A DNA stretch of 64,000 nt from an uncultured Sulfitobacter sp. GTDB lineage: Bacteria > Pseudomonadota > Alphaproteobacteria > Rhodobacterales > Rhodobacteraceae. The notes under the pieces are model-generated. The model worked only from the letters and a program-made list of their open reading frames with translations, made no database searches and was not told the origin of the DNA. Below, piece by piece: positions 8,466 through 17,091 of the stretch (its first letter is position 1; each line of letters starts with the position of its first letter). The position numbers and the translations under genes are program-made. The stretch covers positions 186,001 to 250,000 of the forward strand of contig NZ_CANMQD010000001.1 of assembly GCF_947499945.1 (NCBI RefSeq), written 5' to 3'.

Positions 8466-9311
8466 TTACCCGCGCAGCGCGACCCCCCGCCGTCCTGCCA
8501 AATCGGTAAAGAACTGCCATGCCACACGGCCCGAACGACTGCCCCGTGTGGCCTGCCATTCAATCGCTTGCGCCCGCAGGTCTGCGTCGTCAATCTCGAC
8601 GCCATGCGCATCACAATAGCCGCGGATCATCGCAAGATACTGGTCCTGATCGCAAGCATGAAATCCCAGCCAGAGGCCAAAGCGATCCGAGAGCGAAACC
8701 TTCTCCTCTACCGCTTCCGCAGGATTAATGGCCGAGCCGCGCTCGTTCTCAATCATATCGCGGGGCATCAGGTGGCGGCGGTTCGACGTGGCATAGAGAA
8801 TGACATTCTCCGGTCGCCCCTCAATCCCACCATCTAGCACCGCCTTGAGCGATTTATATTGGGCATCATCATGGCCAAAGCTCAGGTCATCGCAGAACAG
8901 AATGAACCGCTCGGGTGCGCCACGCAGCAGGTTGAGTAAACGCCCGACCGACGGCAAGTCCTCACGCTGCAACTCTACCACTTTCAACTGCGGAAATTTC
9001 GCATCAAGTGCGCCGTGCACAGCCTTGACAAGGCTGGATTTTCCCATACCGCGCGCGCCCCAAAGAAGCGCATTATTCGCGGGCAATCCCGCCGCAAACT
9101 GCCGTGTGTTTTGCAGCAGCGTATCACGCGCACGCTCCACCCCCAGCAACAGGCCAATTTCAACCCGCGCCACATGGTCTACAGGCTCAAGTCGGTCTGG
9201 CCCCGTGTGCCAGACAAAGGCAGACGCACTGGCGAAATCAGGTGCGGACACAGGCGCCGGAGACATCCGCTCCAACGCCTGTGCAATCCGGTCCATCGGA
9301 TCATCTATCAT
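8466..9311 (-). CDS. DUF815-family AAA+ ATPase
   Basis: A 281-residue single-domain ATPase. Walker A is GARGMGKSS, Walker B is FILFCDDLSF, and a sensor-like YATSNRRHLMPRDM follows, as is typical of DUF815 proteins. The gene starts inside the tatC stop codon (4-nt overlap), so it is the last gene of the tat operon. Its role is unknown. The genetic coupling suggests an energy-dependent function near Tat export, but that is inference. Confidence 0.85.
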   Translation of the reverse strand: MIDDPMDRIAQALERMSPAPVSAPDFASASAFVWHTGPDRLEPVDHVARVEIGLLLGVERARDTLLQNTRQFAAGLPANNALLWGARGMGKSSLVKAVHGALDAKFPQLKVVELQREDLPSVGRLLNLLRGAPERFILFCDDLSFGHDDAQYKSLKAVLDGGIEGRPENVILYATSNRRHLMPRDMIENERGSAINPAEAVEEKVSLSDRFGLWLGFHACDQDQYLAMIRGYCDAHGVEIDDADLRAQAIEWQATRGSRSGRVAWQFFTDLAGRRGVALRG

Positions 9312-10234
9312 TTCAAATCGTCCTTGGTGTCCTCAACGATGGGGTCTTCACGGTCCATCTCGTCCGCCATTGCGTCAAAGTCGGCCTCGTCCTCTTCATC
9401 ATAAAAACCATCTGCACGCAGCTGCTTTTCACGCTTGGTGTCGACACGGCTCACCAGAAAAATTGATACTTCATACAGGCCATAAACCACCACAAACAGG
9501 ATCAGCTGCGTAACAACATCAGGGGGCGTCACAAGTGCCGCCAGCAGCAAGATACCCACCAGCGCGTACTTACGAACATTGCGCAGACCCGGCGCATCAA
9601 CCAACCCTGCCTTACCCATCAGCGTCAGCAGCACAGGCAATTGGAAACACAACCCAAAGGCCACGATCATTTTCAACGTGATATCAAGGCTCTCGTTCAC
9701 CTTACCGTTGAAGACAATATCAATGCCGGAGGTCGTCGCCTCCCCCGTGGCGATCATCGCCGAGAGGTAGCTGGCTGCATCCGAAAATCCGAGGAAGAAT
9801 TGCATCGCCAGCGGCACAACCACATAATGCGCAAAGGCCGCCCCCATGAGGAACAAAACAGGCGAAGCAATCAGGAACGGTAAAAATGCATTCTTCTCGT
9901 TCTTGTACAGACCCGGTGCCACAAAACGCCAAAGCTGCGTGGCAATCACCGGAAAGCTGATCGCAAGGCCGCCCACCATAGAGATACGAATGAGGGTAAA
10001 GAAGTACTCCTGCGGGGCAGTGTACTGCATTACAGGGTTGGGGTTGCCCAGATTGCGCATGGTGTTTTCAATCGGTACCAGCAGGAAATCGAGGATCGCG
10101 CTGCCGAAGGAAAAGCAGATGATCATCCCCACAATAAACGCCAGAACCGAGCGGATGAGCCGCGTGCGCAGCTCTGCCAGATGCTCGATCAGCGGCGCGG
10201 CACTATCGTCAATGTCATTTTCGGTGGCACTCAT
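9308..10234 (-). CDS. tatC: Sec-independent translocase subunit TatC
   Basis: The core receptor of the twin-arginine translocase, with six predicted membrane helices. The conserved N-terminal [13 protein letters not shown] is present. At 308 residues it is longer than E. coli TatC (258). The extra length is mainly a strongly acidic cytoplasmic C-terminal tail of about 45 residues ([19 protein letters not shown]). It overlaps tatB by 4 nt. Confidence 0.96.
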   Translation of the reverse strand: MSATENDIDDSAAPLIEHLAELRTRLIRSVLAFIVGMIICFSFGSAILDFLLVPIENTMRNLGNPNPVMQYTAPQEYFFTLIRISMVGGLAISFPVIATQLWRFVAPGLYKNEKNAFLPFLIASPVLFLMGAAFAHYVVVPLAMQFFLGFSDAASYLSAMIATGEATTSGIDIVFNGKVNESLDITLKMIVAFGLCFQLPVLLTLMGKAGLVDAPGLRNVRKYALVGILLLAALVTPPDVVTQLILFVVVYGLYEVSIFLVSRVDTKREKQLRADGFYDEEDEADFDAMADEMDREDPIVEDTKDDLK

Positions 10235-10698
10235 ATGTCCGCTTTCTTTGCCGCTTGGCTCGCTGCGAGAGCCGCCTCAAGCTCTTCGGCCTTCTCAAGC
10301 GCTTCTTTCGCTTCGCGTGCTTTGCGCTCTGCTGCCATACGCGCACTGTTGGCTTCGATCTTTGCCGAAGCGTCGGCTTTCTTCGCAGCCAACTTGCCTG
10401 TCTCGCTCTCGGGATCGAGGTTGGTCAAGCTGCTTGCCGCGTCCTTGACCCCGTCCATGGCGGCACCCACGGGATTCGTCGCCGCCTTAAGCGATTTGTT
10501 CAGACCGCTAGCCATTTCGCGCACGCCCGTATCGTCAGCCGCATCATTCATCGCTGATGAAAATTCGCGGGCCATCCCTTTGGCTTTACCGACAAACTGG
10601 CCCACGCGGCGAAACATCACCGGCAGATCCTTGGGGCCTACGACGATCAACGCCACAACCCCCACCACCAGCATTTCGGTCATGCCAATATCGAACAT
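10231..10698 (-). CDS. tatB: Sec-independent translocase subunit TatB
   Basis: A 155-residue protein with one N-terminal membrane helix ([20 protein letters not shown]), then the family GPKDLP motif and a long amphipathic, Ala/Lys/Glu-rich helix. TatB forms the substrate receptor with TatC. It sits between tatA (6-nt gap) and tatC (4-nt overlap). Confidence 0.94.
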   Translation of the reverse strand: MFDIGMTEMLVVGVVALIVVGPKDLPVMFRRVGQFVGKAKGMAREFSSAMNDAADDTGVREMASGLNKSLKAATNPVGAAMDGVKDAASSLTNLDPESETGKLAAKKADASAKIEANSARMAAERKAREAKEALEKAEELEAALAASQAAKKADI

Positions 10699-10704
10699 CT
10701 GGTC

Positions 10705-10926
10705 TTACACCTTGTCCTTGGTCTCAACATCAGGCTGGGGCACATCGGCCACGTCGTCTGCTTTATCGTCCAGCAGCTCTTTTTCGCCTTCGTTGATACC
10801 CTTCTTAAAGCTCGTGATGCCTTTGCCGACTTCACCCATCAGGGACGAAATTTTACCCCGACCAAAAAGCACCAATACAACAACCGCGATGAGCAGCAGA
10901 CCTGGCAAACCAATATTGTTCAGCAT
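10705..10926 (-). CDS. tatA: Sec-independent translocase subunit TatA
   Basis: A 73-residue pore-forming subunit with a short N-terminal membrane helix, the FGRGKI(S) hinge and an amphipathic helix ([15 protein letters not shown]). AGGAGAAG lies about 4 nt upstream of the ATG. It is the first gene of the tatABC-DUF815 unit. Confidence 0.95.
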   Translation of the reverse strand: MLNNIGLPGLLLIAVVVLVLFGRGKISSLMGEVGKGITSFKKGINEGEKELLDDKADDVADVPQPDVETKDKV

Positions 10927-11068
10927 GTTTCTTCTCCTATCAAAAAAAATATTGCCCCCATAAATGGAAGGCTGTCAGCAGAATGTTTAGCAAGGATGTT
11001 GCACTGCCAACATGGCAAAGGCTCAGAACAGCCCCGCCAATCACAGATTTTATGCGTGGTTTTCGACC

Positions 11069-11100
11069 TTGCCGCACCCAACTGACAGGTTTATGTCAGT
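11069..11100 (+). promoter_or_regulatory. Predicted promoter with overlapping palindromic operator of the WYL regulator
   Basis: A perfect inverted repeat ACTGACA-N6-TGTCAGT covers 11081-11100, only 3 nt before the regulator's ATG. TTGCCG (11069-11074) and TATGTC (11092-11097), with a 17-nt spacer, can serve as -35 and -10, so the operator would cover the -10. Transcription would then start at or next to the ATG, giving a leaderless mRNA; no Shine-Dalgarno sequence is visible. This is an inference from spacing. Confidence 0.6.
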
Positions 11101-11103
11101 ATC

Positions 11104-11769
11104 ATGTGCCGTTCCAACCGCCTCTTCGATCTGCTCCAGACCCTGCGCGATGGTCACTTGCACACCGCGCAGACCTTGGCAGAGGCAACTGGCGTGAGCG
11201 TGCGCACCCTCTACCGCGATATGGAAACACTGGTCGCCTCTGGCGTACCTGTCATCGGCACAAGAGGCACAGGTTACCGCCTGCCGCCCACTGTCACCTT
11301 GCCGCCGCTCACCCTGACGCCAGCGGAACTGGAAGCGCTCAACCTCGGCCTTGCCATCGCGTCCGAGGTGGCCGACCCCGATCTGAAATCAGCAGCGCTC
11401 AGCCTCACCGACAAACTTGATGCAGTGCTGCCCGAAACTGCCGTTGCCGAAGCAGACGCGTGGAAATTCACGAAAAATCCTTTTGCAAATACCGCACGCG
11501 GATTTGCCCAGATGCCAACCCTCCGCGCCGCGATCAAAGCACGCCAAAAGCTGCGGATCACCTATACGTCAAAAGACGGCGCAGTCACTTCGCGCACCAT
11601 CCGCCCCCTGCATATGGAATATATGAGCCGCGTTTGGACCCTCACCGCATGGTGCGAGTGGCGCAGCGCCCACCGCGCCTTCCGCCTTGACCTGATCAAC
11701 ACCGCCGAAGCCCTGCCTGAGCTGTTCACTGACGAGGCAGGCAAAACACTAGCCGATTACCGCCCCTAG
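11104..11769 (+). CDS. YafY/DeoR-type transcriptional regulator with WYL domain
   Basis: A 221-residue regulator. The N-terminal helix-turn-helix (LAEATGVSVRTLYRDMETL, residues about 24-42) is of the HTH_11/DeoR type. The C-terminal half carries a WYL-type ligand-sensing domain, with the RITYTSKDGAVTSRTIRPLH segment and WTLTAWCEWR. A palindrome immediately upstream suggests autoregulation. Its stop codon overlaps the convergent Lin0512 gene by 4 nt. The effector and any other targets are unknown. Confidence 0.85.
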   Translation: MCRSNRLFDLLQTLRDGHLHTAQTLAEATGVSVRTLYRDMETLVASGVPVIGTRGTGYRLPPTVTLPPLTLTPAELEALNLGLAIASEVADPDLKSAALSLTDKLDAVLPETAVAEADAWKFTKNPFANTARGFAQMPTLRAAIKARQKLRITYTSKDGAVTSRTIRPLHMEYMSRVWTLTAWCEWRSAHRAFRLDLINTAEALPELFTDEAGKTLADYRP

Positions 11770-12122
11770 CCCTTGATCTGCCAGTCCGTCTGCGGTGGTA
11801 AGAACGCTTCAACGCTTGCTTGGGCAATTACAATCGTCTCGCCATTAGAGGCCACATTCAAACCGCCATGCACTGCCACAACTTCGGCCCGTCCACGCGG
11901 CAATGTCGCGCGTAAGGCATCAAGGTCAAGTGCATCAGGTTCCTGCACACCTACGGTCACTTGCACACGCATCGCATCATGGGGCAACTCCAGCACTCCG
12001 AACAAGGGCAAGGAGGAATGACGAAACGCATCCTCAATCGCACGCTTGGCAGCTTTGGTATAATCCATACCGTACAGGTCATTGCCCATGCCCATCTCGA
12101 TGATAATCCGCTGTTCGATCAT
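11766..12122 (-). CDS. Lin0512 family protein, copy 1
   Basis: A 118-residue protein of the uncharacterised Lin0512 family. The N-terminal Gly-rich segment reads EMGMGNDLYGMDYTKAAKRAIEDA cut here into EMGMGNDLYG then DYTKAAKRAI. The family is described with a GxGxDxHG motif, and here the His position is Tyr. It starts within the stop codon of the second, homologous copy (4-nt overlap), so the two are probably made together and may form a heteromer. The function is unknown. Confidence 0.75.
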   Translation of the reverse strand: MIEQRIIIEMGMGNDLYGMDYTKAAKRAIEDAFRHSSLPLFGVLELPHDAMRVQVTVGVQEPDALDLDALRATLPRGRAEVVAVHGGLNVASNGETIVIAQASVEAFLPPQTDWQIKG

Positions 12123-12466
12123 GCGCGTTTCTCCATGTCAAAGCCAACAGACAGCGCCACATTGGCCATAATCGTGGGGTTGCCTGTCCCCTCGGGGCGC
12201 GGCACGTCGAGGCCCCCCTTGGTCACGTTCACTATCACGTCGCCATAGGGAAAAACCGCCCGAAGCACGTCAACATCCACCGCTTCAGGATTTTGCACCC
12301 CCACGTCCAGCACAATCCGCATGTCCGCTTTGTCAAAACCGAACAGCTCCGCCAGATTGATCGAGTTGTGCCAAAGCGCATCGCGCAACGCCCGCTCCGC
12401 CGCTTGGGTATAGTCCCCCCGCCGCAGCGATGTTCCCATCCCGAATTCCACCATCAGTTTTTGCAT
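12119..12466 (-). CDS. Lin0512 family protein, copy 2
   Basis: A 115-residue paralogue of the next gene. The shared layout is an N-terminal Gly motif (EFGMGTSLRRGDYTQAAERA), a central VDVGVQxPEAxDxDxLRA-like block (here LDVGVQNPEAVDVDVLRA) and a C-terminal GGLDVPRPEGTGNPTI. Here the Gly motif has lost both the Asp and the His of the family motif. I prefer the ATG at 12466 because AGGGG lies 6 nt upstream; the ATG at 12472 directly abuts it. The gene lies 4-10 nt after the ABC ATPase gene. Confidence 0.75.
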   Translation of the reverse strand: MQKLMVEFGMGTSLRRGDYTQAAERALRDALWHNSINLAELFGFDKADMRIVLDVGVQNPEAVDVDVLRAVFPYGDVIVNVTKGGLDVPRPEGTGNPTIMANVALSVGFDMEKRA

Positions 12467-12475
12467 CTGCATCCC

Positions 12476-13561
12476 CTAATCCTCGGCCCGAAAGACAAAG
12501 CATTTGTCGCGCCTGATTGTCAGCCACATCACAGTACCCGCCGAAGGCATAAACACATTCGGCACAGTCGCCTTTAGGCTTGAGCCGTCGTGATCCATGC
12601 GAAATTCCACAAGGCTCTCGTTGCCCATAAACCGCGCCCGCTCCACCACAGCACGCGCAGGGGTGCCATCGGCCGCTGTGGGCAACGGACCCTTGCCTGC
12701 ACGGTCAAAATCAATGCGCACGTGCTGGGGGCGGAACACGATATCAACCGCGGTGCCATCCGGCACACCCGGCGCAAGGAAGCGCCCGAAGGCCGTATGC
12801 GCCAGGGCACCCGACACATCCGCCCGCACCACATTGGCGTCCGAGAAGAAGGCGACCGCAGCACGGTCAATGGGGCGCGTGTAGACGTTATAGGGCGCAC
12901 CTTGTTGCACAATCTTGCCATCGCGCATCAGGGCAATCTCGTCCGCCATGCGCATCGCCTCGTCCGGCTCATGGGTGACCAGCAAAACGGCCGTGTCCTC
13001 TTCTTTGAGGATGCTCAAGGTCTCGTCACGGATGCCATCGCGCAGGCGGTTATCAAGGCCGCTAAATGGCTCGTCCATCAGCATAATTCGCGGCTTGGGC
13101 GCTAGCGCACGGGCCAGCGCCACGCGCTGCTGCTCTCCGCCCGACAACTGGTGCGGGTAGCCGTCGATGAATCGCAGCAAATCCACCCGCGCCAGCAATT
13201 CTTCCACCCGCGCGCGTTTCGACGCCTTACTGCCACGCAGCCCGTAGCCCACGTTATCGGCCACACTCAGATGCGGAAACAGAGCAAAGTCCTGAAACAT
13301 CAGACCAATCTCGCGCCGCTCAGGCGGAATGCGAAACACCGTGTCACAGATCAACTCACCGTCCACATGGATGGTCCCGCTGTCCTGCATCTCGACCCCT
13401 GCAATCATGCGCAGGGTCGTGGACTTGCCACAGCCCGATGGCCCCAGCAGGCACGTCACCTGACCCGGCATAATCTTGAGGCTCACATCATCCACAACGG
13501 CACGGCCATCAAAGCTGCGGTGCAGATTGCGGATTTCCAAACGGGGCGTGTCGGTCTTCAT
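12476..13561 (-). CDS. ABC transporter ATP-binding protein (FbpC/PotA-like)
   Basis: A 361-residue ATPase. Walker A is GPSGCGKST, the Q-loop lies in MFQDFALFPHL, the signature is LSGGEQQRVALARALA, and Walker B is RIMLMDEPFSGLD. A C-terminal TOBE-like domain follows residue about 240. Its closest relatives are iron(III), spermidine or thiamine importer ATPases. No permease or binding-protein gene is adjacent: upstream is a sodium symporter and downstream are two Lin0512 genes. Either its permease is encoded elsewhere or it serves another purpose. Confidence 0.85.
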   Translation of the reverse strand: MKTDTPRLEIRNLHRSFDGRAVVDDVSLKIMPGQVTCLLGPSGCGKSTTLRMIAGVEMQDSGTIHVDGELICDTVFRIPPERREIGLMFQDFALFPHLSVADNVGYGLRGSKASKRARVEELLARVDLLRFIDGYPHQLSGGEQQRVALARALAPKPRIMLMDEPFSGLDNRLRDGIRDETLSILKEEDTAVLLVTHEPDEAMRMADEIALMRDGKIVQQGAPYNVYTRPIDRAAVAFFSDANVVRADVSGALAHTAFGRFLAPGVPDGTAVDIVFRPQHVRIDFDRAGKGPLPTAADGTPARAVVERARFMGNESLVEFRMDHDGSSLKATVPNVFMPSAGTVMWLTIRRDKCFVFRAED

Positions 13562-13600
13562 GACTGGCGTTATCCGATCATTTCTGTCGGATAGCAGCTA

Positions 13601-14956
13601 TCAGCGCCGCCGCGCCCCTGCAAGCACTGCGGCAAAGCCTGTGCTAAGAACGCAGAGGCAGATCAGCAAAAGCTGCTCGTATTTGTGCCCCTCCATCAGC
13701 CACGGCGCGACGATTTCCCAACCCCGCGCAAAATAGACAAAGGCACCCAGCATCGCCGCGCCAAAAGCCACTAGATATGCCCAGACCGCGATCTGCCGCC
13801 CCATAACCAGCCCGACAACCAACACAGGTGTCAGGAACATAGAGGCCGTCCCGCTCACCGCCACTGCATCAAACAGCGTCGCATTGCCCCACAGCGTGAG
13901 AAGCGTCCCCGCCAGCATAAACACCACCATTACCAACCGCCCAGCGGTCAGAGTGCGCGGCAAGCCTCCTTCCTCCACCACCAGACGAGAAGCCGAGGAA
14001 AGAGCGGAATCAAGTGTGCTCAGCGCCGAAACCAGCAGCGAGATCATCAGCAAGCCAAACACCCACGGCGGGAACATCACAGCCCATGTGCCGATCAGCT
14101 CCCCCTCATAGGCAGCCCCCACCAGCCCCGCCTGAATACCGAAAAAACCGAACCCGATGATGCAGGTCGTGCTGATCCAGAAGGCATGCAGAAACGAGCG
14201 GCGCGTGGTATCACGATCCGCAATAAACCCGCGGTCCATCATCACGGGATCATGGGCCGGATAGGAGAATACCTGTAACGCCGCCACCGCCAGCAGCACC
14301 CAGCCATTATAGCTTCCTGCTGTCCCCCGCGCCGTGACCACTGCGCCCAGATCAAACGCAGGCGAGATCACCAGCGCCACAAATGCCACGCCAAAGACCA
14401 CCAGAAACACAACCATCTGCACCACATCCGTGCGCAGCGCCGCCGACAGCCCACCCCATGCGGAATAGGCCAGCCCCAGTAGGGCCACGATCCAGATCGC
14501 CGCTGTGCCGCTGCCTTCCAGCACCGCGTTAAAGATGAGGCCCACAACCACCAAATTTGCAAACACCTCCGACAACAGCCGCAAGGCGATGACAAAGTTA
14601 TAGCACCCGTTGCCCGTGCCCCCGAACCGCGCGCCGATCCAGTCCTGAACCGAAGTGGCACCGCCCGCGCGCAAGCGTCCGACGATAAAGCCTCCCGTCA
14701 GGAACGAACCGTAGTAGGCCGCATAAGCCAGTGTCCCTGCCATCCCGTAATAATAACCAAGGATCGCCGCGTTCATCAGGCTTCGCGCAAAAATCCAGGT
14801 CGTGACTTGGCTCAGCACCAGCACCCACAGCCCCGGACTTTGCCCTTGCTCATCCTGCCCGCCAAAAAAGCCTTCAACGCTCGCACGGCGCGGCGCGGCG
14901 AGGATCGAAGCCAGAACAATCGCGCCAAACACGGCAATTAGAACAACGGGATGCAT
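13601..14956 (-). CDS. Sodium:solute symporter (SSS) family transporter
   Basis: A 451-residue integral membrane protein with about 12-13 hydrophobic segments. The family-like features are the early VEGFFGGQDEQGQSPGLW loop, GGATSVQDWIGARFG, and AYSAWGGLSAALRTDVVQM, which corresponds to the conserved sodium-symporter segment. It would move a small organic solute with Na+ across the inner membrane. The substrate cannot be deduced. It is the first gene of the unit that continues with the ABC ATPase 39 nt downstream. Confidence 0.82.
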   Translation of the reverse strand: MHPVVLIAVFGAIVLASILAAPRRASVEGFFGGQDEQGQSPGLWVLVLSQVTTWIFARSLMNAAILGYYYGMAGTLAYAAYYGSFLTGGFIVGRLRAGGATSVQDWIGARFGGTGNGCYNFVIALRLLSEVFANLVVVGLIFNAVLEGSGTAAIWIVALLGLAYSAWGGLSAALRTDVVQMVVFLVVFGVAFVALVISPAFDLGAVVTARGTAGSYNGWVLLAVAALQVFSYPAHDPVMMDRGFIADRDTTRRSFLHAFWISTTCIIGFGFFGIQAGLVGAAYEGELIGTWAVMFPPWVFGLLMISLLVSALSTLDSALSSASRLVVEEGGLPRTLTAGRLVMVVFMLAGTLLTLWGNATLFDAVAVSGTASMFLTPVLVVGLVMGRQIAVWAYLVAFGAAMLGAFVYFARGWEIVAPWLMEGHKYEQLLLICLCVLSTGFAAVLAGARRR

Positions 14957-15051
14957 GGGAAACCTCTCACAGAACTTTCCCGCAGCGCTAAGTCACGGCA
15001 CCTCTGATATCCATCCCCAAAACCGCGATCTGTCAGAAACGTGAAGGACCG

Positions 15052-16173
15052 TCAGTCGGTCAACGCAAAATCAGCGTTTGCCACATCGCGCCCGTTCACC
15101 TGAACCGTGATGACATGCGCGCCAGCGTGCAACGCAAACGTGCTCATCCCACCTTTGAACTTGTGGGATTTCTTCAGTATCAAAGGCCCGTCCGCTTTGA
15201 CCTGCCCCACTTTCAGCTTGAACACTTTCTGAGCCGATTTGCCCGAAGGTCGCGCAAACTCGATGCGATAGTCCACCAGCACAGGCACGGCCATATCGCT
15301 GGTCAATTTGATCTCGAACGCCAGCGCATCTCCAATCGTGACGCTATTATCCGCCAAAACGATCTGCGCCACGACAGGTACATCCGCCGCATAGCCCAAA
15401 GCTTCCATAGCACCAGCGTGCCCTTGCTTAATCAAGGTCCGAAGGGCGTGCCGTTTTATCCAGTTCAACTCTTTCGCGTCCTGCCGACCCGCCCCCTCCC
15501 ACTGCGCAAGGCGCGCCAGAACGGCATCCGGCACTACTTTACTCAGATCATTGAGGTGGTTCGCCACCGAGCGGGTCACAAACCGCGCCTGATCCGAATG
15601 GAGCATGTCGAGCAGCGGCAAAGTCTGCTCTGGCGTCAACCCCACATTCTGCGCCCATGGCAGCCGTGGCCGCGTCCCCTCACTCACCAAACGGCGCACA
15701 TGGTAGTTGTCGTCCATGGCCCAAACAGCCATCTCCGCCAAAGTCTGCTCAGGCCAGCGGTTGAGGAAGTGGCGAATGTAGAACTCCATCGAGAACCGCT
15801 GTGTCGCTTGATAGAGAACCCCCATCGCGCGGACACGGTGCGCTTCCAACCCATGCCGCGCGGCCAGAATACCATGCACACAATGGATAAAATGGCCGAA
15901 ATCATCATCAGCATTGGAAGGATCCAACTGCGCAGGCAAAGCCGCTTCAAGCTGATCAGCCATAGCCTCGAAGTCATCTGCCAACTGCTCTTCCAAACAG
16001 TCCGCCATCCACTCCATCCGCGCCATCAACTCACGCTCGGCAAACCCCGAGAGAACCTGCGCAGCAAAACGGTCAGGATCAAAGTCAGGCACGCCAGCGG
16101 CAAACTCCGCCGCCAGCCGCCCGACTGTATCCGCGTTAAACAGGTGATCCTTCAGCGAAAACTTATCAACCAT
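15052..16173 (-). CDS. AlkC-like DNA alkylation repair protein
   Basis: A 373-residue protein with a helical, HEAT-like repeat body resembling the AlkC/AlkD DNA glycosylases that remove 3-methyladenine. The opening FSLKDHLFNADTVGRLAAEF, the SMEFYIRHFLNRWPEQTL block and HVRRLVSEGTRPRLPWAQ are typical of AlkC-type members. The C-terminal about 100 residues look like a separate beta-rich domain. The start at 16173 is chosen because it overlaps the SDR stop codon by 1 nt (TAATG). The frame is open further upstream, but that part runs through the SDR gene. Confidence 0.8.
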   Translation of the reverse strand: MVDKFSLKDHLFNADTVGRLAAEFAAGVPDFDPDRFAAQVLSGFAERELMARMEWMADCLEEQLADDFEAMADQLEAALPAQLDPSNADDDFGHFIHCVHGILAARHGLEAHRVRAMGVLYQATQRFSMEFYIRHFLNRWPEQTLAEMAVWAMDDNYHVRRLVSEGTRPRLPWAQNVGLTPEQTLPLLDMLHSDQARFVTRSVANHLNDLSKVVPDAVLARLAQWEGAGRQDAKELNWIKRHALRTLIKQGHAGAMEALGYAADVPVVAQIVLADNSVTIGDALAFEIKLTSDMAVPVLVDYRIEFARPSGKSAQKVFKLKVGQVKADGPLILKKSHKFKGGMSTFALHAGAHVITVQVNGRDVANADFALTD

Positions 16174-16952
16174 TACATAGTGATATTCGTCGCGCCACCG
16201 TCCAGCAGAATAGACTGCCCCACGATGAACCCCGCATGCTGCGAGCACAGAAACGCACAAGCCGCGCCAAACTCGTCGCGCGTGCCGTAGCGCCCCGCAG
16301 GGATCGTCGCCGACCGCTCGGCCCGCGCCTCGTCCAGCGTGATCCCTTTGGCCGCAACCACACCACCGTCCAGCGCATCTGCGCGGTCCGTCGCATGAAT
16401 ACCGGGAAGCAAATTGTTGATCGTGACACCCTTGCCTGCAACCTGACGAGAGGTGCCAGCAACATATCCCGTAAGGCCCGTACGAGCCGCATTGCTCAAT
16501 CCCAGGACAGCAATCGGGGCACGAACAGACTGTGATGTAATGTTGACCACGCGGCCCCACCCACGGTCCATCATGTCAGGCACCAATGCTTTGATCAGCG
16601 CAATCGGAGCAAGCATATTGGCATCCAGCGCTTTGATGAAGTCTTCACGCTCCCAATCGGTCCACATGCCCGGAGGGGGTCCACCCGCATTATTAACCAA
16701 AATATCAACGCCTTGCGCTACTTCGATTACAGCGGCTTGCCCCTCTTCGGTCGCCACATCAGCCGCCACGGTGACGATGTTTACGCCGTAGGTACTGCGT
16801 AGCCGCTCGGCGGAAGCCTCAAGCGCTTCGGCACCCCGCGCGTTCATCACCAGATCTACACCAGCTGCGGCCAAATGCTCGGCACAGCCCAGCCCGAGGC
16901 CCTTTGACGAAGCGCAAACCAGCGCTTTTTTTCCTTTTATTCCCAAATCCAC
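16173..16952 (-). CDS. SDR family oxidoreductase
   Basis: A 259-residue short-chain dehydrogenase/reductase. CASSKGLGLGCAEHLA is the cofactor-binding motif, DILVNNAGGPPPG the NNAG motif and NITSQSVRAP the catalytic Ser region. The usual YxxxK position reads GLSNAARTGL, so Tyr and Lys are absent. This variant recurs in a known SDR subgroup. It starts at GTG (16952) with GGAGAG 5 nt upstream, matching the MDLGIKGKKALV N-terminus. It is followed, with a 1-nt overlap, by the AlkC-like gene. Confidence 0.82.
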   Translation of the reverse strand: MDLGIKGKKALVCASSKGLGLGCAEHLAAAGVDLVMNARGAEALEASAERLRSTYGVNIVTVAADVATEEGQAAVIEVAQGVDILVNNAGGPPPGMWTDWEREDFIKALDANMLAPIALIKALVPDMMDRGWGRVVNITSQSVRAPIAVLGLSNAARTGLTGYVAGTSRQVAGKGVTINNLLPGIHATDRADALDGGVVAAKGITLDEARAERSATIPAGRYGTRDEFGAACAFLCSQHAGFIVGQSILLDGGATNITM

Positions 16953-17025
16953 ATCTTCTCTCCCTACCTAGTTTTGCACAGTGCTATCGCAGCGCACGGG
17001 AACGCGCCAGCAAAACACCCCTCCA

Positions 17026-17054
17026 TTGACCGCAACCCGCCACAATTCTAAGGT
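17026..17054 (+). promoter_or_regulatory. Predicted sigma-70-type promoter of the Hint-domain gene
   Basis: TTGACC (17026-17031) and TAAGGT (17049-17054) are separated by exactly 17 nt, 38 nt before the ATG at 17092. The -35 is close to consensus and the -10 is of the weaker kind often seen in alphaproteobacteria. This is a sequence-only prediction. Confidence 0.5.
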
Positions 17055-17091
17055 ATGCAAACGGCTAAGCAGTCTAAAAAAGGCACTCCAG

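Noticed and set aside
15052..16560. A 502-codon open frame covering the AlkC-like gene and extending upstream
   Set aside because: The first about 129 codons are an antisense-like shifted reading of the SDR gene and have no family similarity. The ATG at 16173, coupled to the SDR stop, gives a standard AlkC-type protein.
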